A stretch of DNA of 10,019 nt, from positions 1-10,019 of the forward strand of contig JAEXEM010000200.1 in NCBI GenBank assembly GCA_023401045.1, read 5' to 3'. Position numbers and translations under genes: made by a program. Source of the DNA: Actinomycetes bacterium (GTDB lineage: Bacteria > Actinomycetota > Actinomycetes > Actinomycetales > Cellulomonadaceae). Under the pieces are notes generated by a model that saw only the letters and a program-made list of their open reading frames with translations, did no database searches and was not told the origin of the DNA. Shown one piece after another: positions 6,379 to 10,019 of the stretch (position 1 is the stretch's first letter; each line of letters opens with the position of its first letter).

Positions 6379-6398
6379 CGTCCCGCTCAGGCGGGACG
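6379..6398 (-). terminator. Hairpin with the methyltransferase stop codon in its loop
   Basis: CGTCCCGC (6379-6386) pairs perfectly with 6391-6398 around a TCAG loop; the TGA stop of the methyltransferase (6389-6387) is in the loop. It is a plausible compact terminator for the PaiB-methyltransferase transcript, without a U-tract. Confidence 0.5.
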
Positions 6399-7007
6399 GG
6401 TCCACGTCACGGCGTACCGCCACATCGCCAGCCGCCGCCAGCGCGCCCCCGGCAGCGTCTCGCGCACGACGTCGCGCACCTCGCGGTAGGTGTGCGGCGG
6501 CGGCCAGACCGTCGGCGCGGTGTGCTCCCAGTACGTGCGCCGACGGCGCAGGTACTGGTGCTGGGCGGCGCCCACGAGGTGCAGCGCGGCGTCCCGGGGC
6601 TCGGAGCGCGCCAGGCCGACGACGACGAGACGGCCGCCCGGCGCGGTGAGCGCGGCCATCCGCCGCAGTCCCGCCCGCAGGTCCGGCACATGGTGGAGGG
6701 CGGCGATCGAGGCGACGACGTCGAACGCACCCTCGGGCAGGGGCGGGTCCAGCAGGTCGCCGCGCACCCACGCCACGCGGGGCACCGCGGCCCGCGCCCG
6801 GACGAGCACGTCGGCGTCGAGGTCGAGACCGACGACGTGCGGCACCCGCTCGCGCAGGTCGGCGGCGAGCAGACCGTCCCCCGTCCCGACGTCGAGCGCG
6901 GTCCGGGCGTGGGCCGGCACCGAACCGAGGACGAGCGGGTGGTAGTGCAGGTTGTGGTTCCAGCGCCCGTCGGGCCGCCGTCCGCGGGCCGCGACGCCGG
7001 GTGTCAC
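6387..7007 (-). CDS. Class I SAM-dependent methyltransferase
   Basis: A 206-residue cytoplasmic methyltransferase of the Methyltransf_11/25 type. SAM motif I is D-V-G-T-G-D-G at residues 39-45, the acidic residue after strand 2 is in G-L-D-L-D-A-D at 60-66, and G-D-L-L-D-P-P-L-P at 83-91, F-D-V-V-A-S-I at 95-101 with A-L-H-H-V following, and the A-P-G-G-R-L motif at about 123-128 complete the fold. The C-terminal part (E-H-T-A-P-T-V-W-P-P-P, then R-R-L-A-M-W-R-Y) occurs in many uncharacterised actinobacterial methyltransferases; the substrate is unknown. The GTG at 7007 is chosen because it overlaps the upstream PaiB stop as GTGA, a 4-bp overlap typical of translational coupling. An open frame continues further upstream but would run through the PaiB gene in another frame and carries no conserved sequence. 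Confidence 0.85.
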   Translation of the reverse strand: MTPGVAARGRRPDGRWNHNLHYHPLVLGSVPAHARTALDVGTGDGLLAADLRERVPHVVGLDLDADVLVRARAAVPRVAWVRGDLLDPPLPEGAFDVVASIAALHHVPDLRAGLRRMAALTAPGGRLVVVGLARSEPRDAALHLVGAAQHQYLRRRRTYWEHTAPTVWPPPHTYREVRDVVRETLPGARWRRLAMWRYAVTWTRPA

Positions 7008-7651
7008 GTCGGCGCCTGCCGGTCGCGGTACCGCCCGGTGCGCACCATCGCCTCCGCGACGGCCGTCCCGCCGCGGTTCGGCTCCGCGGTGAGTCCCGCG
7101 ACGACCCCCGCGTGGTCCTCGGCCGACCGGTTCTGGCTGAGCTTGGCCTTCGCCTCGACCCGCTCGACGGTGAGCTCGACGCCGACGACCGCCCGCAGCT
7201 GACGTCGCACGTGGTCCTCGGGTGCGTCGGTCACCTGCCAGGGCGCGTCCCGCCCGGACTCGTGCGTCTGCGTGAGCAGGGTGACGGCCTCGCGGAGCCA
7301 CGCCTCGTCGGTGCTCAGCCGCACCCGGCCCGTGAGGTGGACCGCGGAGTAGTTCCACGTCGGCACGACGCGACCGTGCTCGGCCTTGCTCGCGTACCAG
7401 GACGGCGAGACGTAGGCCTCCGGTCCGGTGACGACCATGAGGGCCGGGGCGTCGTCGCCGATGCTGCGCCACTGCGGGTTCGCCCGGGCCATGTGGGCGA
7501 CCACCCGGTCCTGCGTCCACACGACCGGCAGGCGGGTGGCGAGGGGGTAGCCCTCGGGGCCGACCGTCACGAGCTCGGCGGCGCCGGCGGCGGTGACGAG
7601 CGCGCGCACCTCGGCCTCGTCGTCGACGGCGTTGAACACGGGTACGTACAC
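7004..7651 (-). CDS. PaiB-like FMN-binding negative transcriptional regulator
   Basis: A 215-residue protein of the FMN_bind_2/PaiB family, split-barrel flavin-binding proteins named after Bacillus PAI 2. The family blocks are nearly all present: M-Y-V-P at the start, H-M-A-R-A-N-P-Q-W at 53-61, Y-V-S-P-S-W-Y at 80-86, V-P-T-W-N-Y-S-A-V-H at 96-105, and K-L-S-Q-N-R at 170-175. Length matches the family. Despite the name, no DNA-binding motif is evident, and many members probably act as flavin-dependent oxidoreductases or small-molecule-sensing proteins. The GTG at 7651 is fixed by the family N-terminus; there is no proper ribosome site, but TACGGT lies 7 nt upstream, so the mRNA may be leaderless. 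The downstream methyltransferase overlaps by 4 bp, so the two form a likely operon. Confidence 0.87.
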   Translation of the reverse strand: MYVPVFNAVDDEAEVRALVTAAGAAELVTVGPEGYPLATRLPVVWTQDRVVAHMARANPQWRSIGDDAPALMVVTGPEAYVSPSWYASKAEHGRVVPTWNYSAVHLTGRVRLSTDEAWLREAVTLLTQTHESGRDAPWQVTDAPEDHVRRQLRAVVGVELTVERVEAKAKLSQNRSAEDHAGVVAGLTAEPNRGGTAVAEAMVRTGRYRDRQAPT

Positions 7652-7664
7652 GCCCTCGACCGTA
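7652..7664 (-). promoter_or_regulatory. Possible -10 box for leaderless PaiB mRNA
   Basis: On the minus strand TACGGT (7664-7659) is followed by 7 nt and the GTG at 7651, the same geometry as the TAGGGT boxes before the MFS and SDR genes. There is no recognisable -35 and the flanks differ from the other two, so support is weaker. Confidence 0.3.
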
Positions 7665-7746
7665 GCGGTGCGGTGGGCGGTGCGGGGACGAACCGGGCAC
7701 GCGTCCCGGTCCGCGACGGGCGTCGGCGGTCCCGTCGCACGGAACG

Positions 7747-7786
7747 GCACCGGCCGCCCCCCCGGGGTGGGGGAGGCGGCCGGTGC
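7747..7786 (-). terminator. Xylanase transcription terminator hairpin
   Basis: GCACCGGCCGCC (7747-7758) pairs perfectly with 7775-7786. Inside it five C (7759-7763) can pair with five G (7769-7773), leaving a bulged A at 7774 and a five-base GGGGT loop. The structure begins 17 bp beyond the xylanase stop codon on the minus strand and upstream of the PaiB promoter, so it isolates the two transcription units. Confidence 0.75.
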
Positions 7787-7803
7787 GTCGTGCGGGTGGT
7801 GCG

Positions 7804-9840
7804 TCAGCGCGCGGTGCAGGTGGCCGACGGGATCGAGGTGTTCCCGCCGGAGTAGTACGTCACCCCGAAGCTGTTGCTCCCGCTCGAGGTGAACGTGTTG
7901 CCCGAGCGGGTGGCGTTCCAGGAGTTCTGGATCGACTGGCCCGAGCCGGGGCTCACGGTGACCGACCAGCTCGAGGCGCCGGAGACGGTGTAGGTGACGT
8001 TGAACCGGTCGCTCCACGACTCGGCGCGGGCCGCCGAGACGGTGCAGCTGCCACCGCCGGTGTTGCCACCCGTGTTGCCACCGGTGTTGCCGCCGGTGTC
8101 ACCGCCGGTGTTCCCACCGCTCGTCGCCGGGGCGACGGCACGGCCCGTGGAGGCCGAGATGTGCCCGGTGCAGAGGTTGCGCGACTGCAGGTCCTGGAGG
8201 ATGCCGGGCAGCGCCTGCACGGTGGCCGCCGGCCAGTCGTGCATGAGGATGATCTGGCCGTTCGTCAGGCGCGAGGCGGCCTGGCGGATCGACTGCGCCG
8301 AGGCGTTGTTCCAGTCGTTGGAGTCGACGTCCCACGTGACGACGCGCAGGCCGAGGCTCGACGCGACGTTGTTGACCGTGCCGTTCACCTCGCCGTACGG
8401 CGGCCGGAAGATCGCCGGCGTGACGCCGGCGGTGCTCTGGACCACCTGCTGGGTCCGCGAGAGCTGGGACTGGACGTCGCTCTGGCTCATGTTGACCAGG
8501 TGCGGGTGGTCCCAGCTGTGGTTCCCGATCTGCAGGCCGGCGTTCTTGTAGGCCTGCATGAGCGAGGCGTTGTTCTGTGCGTTCTGGCCGGTCGGGAAGA
8601 CGGTGGCCGTCGCGTTCGCGGCGCGCAGGGCGCTGATGATCTGGTTCGTCGTGCCCGAGTTGGGGCCGTCGTCGAACGTCAGCGCGACGTAGCCGGCGGA
8701 GCAGTTCTGGGTGTTGCCACCGGTGTTGCCACCCGTGTTCCCGCCGGTGTTCCCACCCGTGTTGCCGCCCGTGTTGCCACCGGTGTTGCCACCCGTGTTG
8801 CCACCGGCGGCCGTGCACGACGCGGAGGGGATCGAGGTGTTCCCGCCGGAGTAGTACGTCACACCGAAGCTGTTGCTCCCGCTCGAGGTGAACGTGTTCC
8901 CGTTCCGGGTGGCGTTCCAGGAGTTCTGGATCGACTGGCCCGAGCCGGGGTTGACCGTCACCGACCAGCTCGAGGCGCCGGAGACGGTGTAGGTGACGTT
9001 GAACCGGTCGGACCACGACTCGGCCGCCGTCGCCGTGACGGTGCAGCCGTTCGACGTCCCGCCGCCGGTGTTCCCGCCGGTGTCGCCGCCGCCGGTGTTC
9101 CCGCCGGTGTTGCCACCGGTGTTCCCGCCCGACCCGGCCGAGACCTGGAGGTTCGACGAGCCGGAGGACTGGTAGCCCTCCGTCGCCATGATCATGTAGT
9201 TGTGGCGGCCGAGCTGCATGCCCTTCGACGCCCACGCGCTGAAGTGGTTGCCCGCGGTGATGGTGCCGCCGACGCGCTTCTGCTGGCGCACCGACCAGAA
9301 CTGCTTGAACGTCGAGCTGTCTCCCTCGATCGACGGGGCGTTGACGCGCGTCGTCTCGTAGATGTCGTACGTGCCGCCGTCGGACGTCACGGTGCCCTTG
9401 AAGGTGCCGGTCGGGCGGTAGGTGCCCCACGAGTCGACGATGTAGTACTCGATGAGCGGACCGTTGGTCCACCCGTAGAGCGTGAGGTACGCGTTGCCGG
9501 ACGGGTTGAACTGGCCGGAGTAGTTGACGACCTTGCTCGCGTCGCCGGTCTGCCAGCCCTTGCCGATGACGAAGTTGCCGGTGTTGCGCCACGACGTCGA
9601 GTAGTTGCCGCCGTCGCCCATCTCGGCCGAGACGGTGCCGGGCGAGTCGGTCCAGAACGAGTACCACCAGCCGCTGTGCGTGCCGGTGCCGTTGCTCGTG
9701 ATCGTCTGTGCCGACGCGGGGCCGGCCGTCATGGCCAGGCCCGTGGCCGCGAGCGCCGTCGCGGCGAGCGCGCTGATCGCGGCGCGCAGCGGCCGGCGGC
9801 GCGCCTGCACGCGTCTCGGCCTGTCGAGGGTGGTGCGCAT
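7804..9840 (-). CDS. Secreted modular GH11 endo-xylanase / CE4 deacetylase with two CBM2b
   Basis: A 678-residue secreted bifunctional enzyme for acetylated xylan. Signal peptide 1-44 (Arg-rich n-region, cleavage A-S-A|Q). GH11 xylanase about 45-233: catalytic E131 in L-I-E-Y-Y-I-V-D and E221 in A-T-E-G-Y-Q, thumb A-P-S-I-E-G. CBM2b-1 266-342. CE4 (NodB fold, acetylxylan esterase type) 380-557: T-F-D-D (D390, D391), H-S-W-D-H (H441, H445), R-P-P-Y-G (from R479), D-x-x-D-W ending at W510, and H534-D535 in L-M-H-D; all five family motifs are intact. CBM2b-2 599-675. Both CBMs carry the W-S-D-R motif and second Trp (W276/R279/W308 and W609/R612/W641) linked to xylan rather than cellulose binding. 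Gly-Asn-Thr linkers join the modules. The order matches Cellulomonas fimi Xyn11A/XynD. The ATG at 9840 is chosen over an in-frame GTG at 9849 because AAGGAG is 8 nt before the ATG but touches the GTG. Confidence 0.95.
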   Translation of the reverse strand: MRTTLDRPRRVQARRRPLRAAISALAATALAATGLAMTAGPASAQTITSNGTGTHSGWWYSFWTDSPGTVSAEMGDGGNYSTSWRNTGNFVIGKGWQTGDASKVVNYSGQFNPSGNAYLTLYGWTNGPLIEYYIVDSWGTYRPTGTFKGTVTSDGGTYDIYETTRVNAPSIEGDSSTFKQFWSVRQQKRVGGTITAGNHFSAWASKGMQLGRHNYMIMATEGYQSSGSSNLQVSAGSGGNTGGNTGGNTGGGDTGGNTGGGTSNGCTVTATAAESWSDRFNVTYTVSGASSWSVTVNPGSGQSIQNSWNATRNGNTFTSSGSNSFGVTYYSGGNTSIPSASCTAAGGNTGGNTGGNTGGNTGGNTGGNTGGNTGGNTQNCSAGYVALTFDDGPNSGTTNQIISALRAANATATVFPTGQNAQNNASLMQAYKNAGLQIGNHSWDHPHLVNMSQSDVQSQLSRTQQVVQSTAGVTPAIFRPPYGEVNGTVNNVASSLGLRVVTWDVDSNDWNNASAQSIRQAASRLTNGQIILMHDWPAATVQALPGILQDLQSRNLCTGHISASTGRAVAPATSGGNTGGDTGGNTGGNTGGNTGGGSCTVSAARAESWSDRFNVTYTVSGASSWSVTVSPGSGQSIQNSWNATRSGNTFTSSGSNSFGVTYYSGGNTSIPSATCTAR
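7816..8046 (-). repeat. CBM2b copy 2 (C-terminal), direct repeat of 8815-9045
   Basis: 231 bp encoding the C-terminal xylan-binding module. Aligned by eye without gaps to 8815-9045, 23 bases and 6 of 77 residues differ, about 90% DNA identity. Identical runs of roughly 40-50 bp are present, and differences cluster near the ends and two short internal patches. Confidence 0.9.
8050..8118 (-). repeat. Gly-Gly-Asn-Thr linker 3
   Basis: Tandem 12-bp units encode GGNT/GGDT repeats between the CE4 domain and the second CBM2b. Same repeat type as the linkers at 8710-8805 and 9058-9129. Confidence 0.85.
8710..8805 (-). repeat. Gly-Gly-Asn-Thr linker 2
   Basis: Eight tandem 12-bp units encode a perfect run of eight GGNT repeats between the first CBM2b and the CE4 domain, the longest of the three linkers. 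Alternate units differ only at synonymous positions. Confidence 0.88.
8815..9045 (-). repeat. CBM2b copy 1 (internal), direct repeat of 7816-8046
   Basis: 231 bp encoding the internal xylan-binding module between the GH11 and CE4 domains. It starts 999 bp from the equivalent base of the C-terminal copy, so the copies are in the same reading frame. Confidence 0.9.
9058..9129 (-). repeat. Gly-Gly-Asn-Thr linker 1
   Basis: GGNT repeats, interrupted by GGGDT and GGGTS units, separate the GH11 catalytic domain from the first CBM2b. Confidence 0.83.
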
Positions 9841-9848
9841 GTGGAGCA

Positions 9849-9854
9849 CTCCTT
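9849..9854 (-). promoter_or_regulatory. Ribosome binding site that sets the xylanase start
   Basis: AAGGAG on the minus strand, 8 nt before ATG 9840. It overlaps the first base of the alternative GTG at 9849, which therefore cannot use it. Confidence 0.75.
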
Positions 9855-9916
9855 CGTGAGAGGCGGGTGGTGCTGGGAGGTCCTGCCCGGGCGCTCGGCC
9901 CGGGGTGCCCCGCCGT

Positions 9917-9948
9917 GGGTGCCGCGGCGGCGAGGGCGAGCGGCACCC
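9917..9948. repeat. Inverted repeat in the xylanase upstream region
   Basis: GGGTGCCGC (9917-9925) pairs perfectly with 9940-9948 around a 14-base loop, about 75 bp upstream of the xylanase ATG. It could be a leader hairpin, an operator, or the terminator of a gene beyond the window. Apart from this and a 14-bp GGGG/CCC palindrome at 9988-10001, I see no promoter I would defend in 9855-10019. Confidence 0.4.
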
Positions 9949-10004
9949 TTCTGGGGCGGCGCGTCGCCGTGACGTGGGTCGGGGCCGGGGGCCCGGGCCC
10001 CGAA

Positions 10005-10019
10005 CCCCCCCCCCCCCCC
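10005..10019. other. Terminal poly-C tract, likely contig end
   Basis: The window ends in 15 consecutive C, an unusual length for a homopolymer even at this GC content and exactly at the sequence end. It most likely marks an assembly or read end rather than biology. Confidence 0.6.

Noticed and set aside
6387..7700. Extended methyltransferase frame of 437 residues
   Set aside because: The first 230 or so residues overlap the PaiB gene in another frame and are Arg-rich with no domain; the GTGA overlap at 7004-7007 gives a better start.
8710..8805. Tandem repeats resembling an array
   Set aside because: The 12-bp units have no spacers, are in frame and encode GGNT; this is a protein linker, not a CRISPR array.
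7804..9849. GTG at 9849 as the xylanase start
   Set aside because: The AAGGAG ribosome site directly abuts it, leaving no spacing; ATG 9840 has the normal 8 nt.
7783..9972. Long open frame on the plus strand opposite the xylanase
   Set aside because: It mirrors the xylanase in the complementary frame; the protein is Arg/Gly/Val-rich with no recognisable domain, as expected from GC-biased third positions.

Overview
The window is about 10 kb of very GC-rich DNA with dense, strongly GC3-biased genes, TAGGGT-type -10 boxes and many GTG starts. This points to an actinobacterium. A secreted GH11 xylanase carrying a CE4 deacetylase and two CBM2b modules, plus a CBM2-bearing esterase, suggests Cellulomonas or a close cellulolytic relative. 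The genus is inferred from domain architecture only.

Layout. 20-1285 (-) is an MFS exporter. It is divergent from 1369-1995 (+), a maleylpyruvate-isomerase/DinB-type protein. A convergent hairpin at 2006-2028 follows, then 2047-3789 (-), a membrane GGDEF-EAL protein with both active sites intact. Upstream of it on the same strand are 3876-4685 (-), an SDR oxidoreductase, and 4875-6176 (-), a secreted alpha/beta-hydrolase esterase with a (Pro-Thr)n linker and a CBM2. A 210-bp gap upstream of the esterase holds a perfect 26-bp palindrome. Then come 6387-7007 (-), a SAM methyltransferase, overlapping by 4 bp with 7004-7651 (-), a PaiB-like FMN-binding regulator. A strong hairpin separates these from 7804-9840 (-), the modular xylanase. 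The last 170 bp hold its leader and end in 15 consecutive C, which looks like a contig end.

How the genes work together. The xylanase and the esterase are the coherent theme. GH11 cuts the xylan backbone, CE4 removes acetyl groups, the CBM2b pair should hold xylan, and the esterase (feruloyl or acetyl type, unproven) would clear side-chain esters while its CBM2 tethers it to cellulose. They are separated by an unrelated PaiB/methyltransferase pair and appear to be separate transcription units. The remaining genes look like ordinary chromosomal neighbours.

The least ordinary non-coding signals are the 26-bp palindrome, a 20-bp promoter box shared almost exactly between the MFS and SDR genes and placed for leaderless transcription, and a pair of large hairpins between the esterase and SDR genes. 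No RNA genes, insertion sequences or CRISPR arrays were seen. No gene-free stretch exceeds 300 bases; the largest are 6177-6386 and 9841-10019. I did not find a convincing new multi-gene system.
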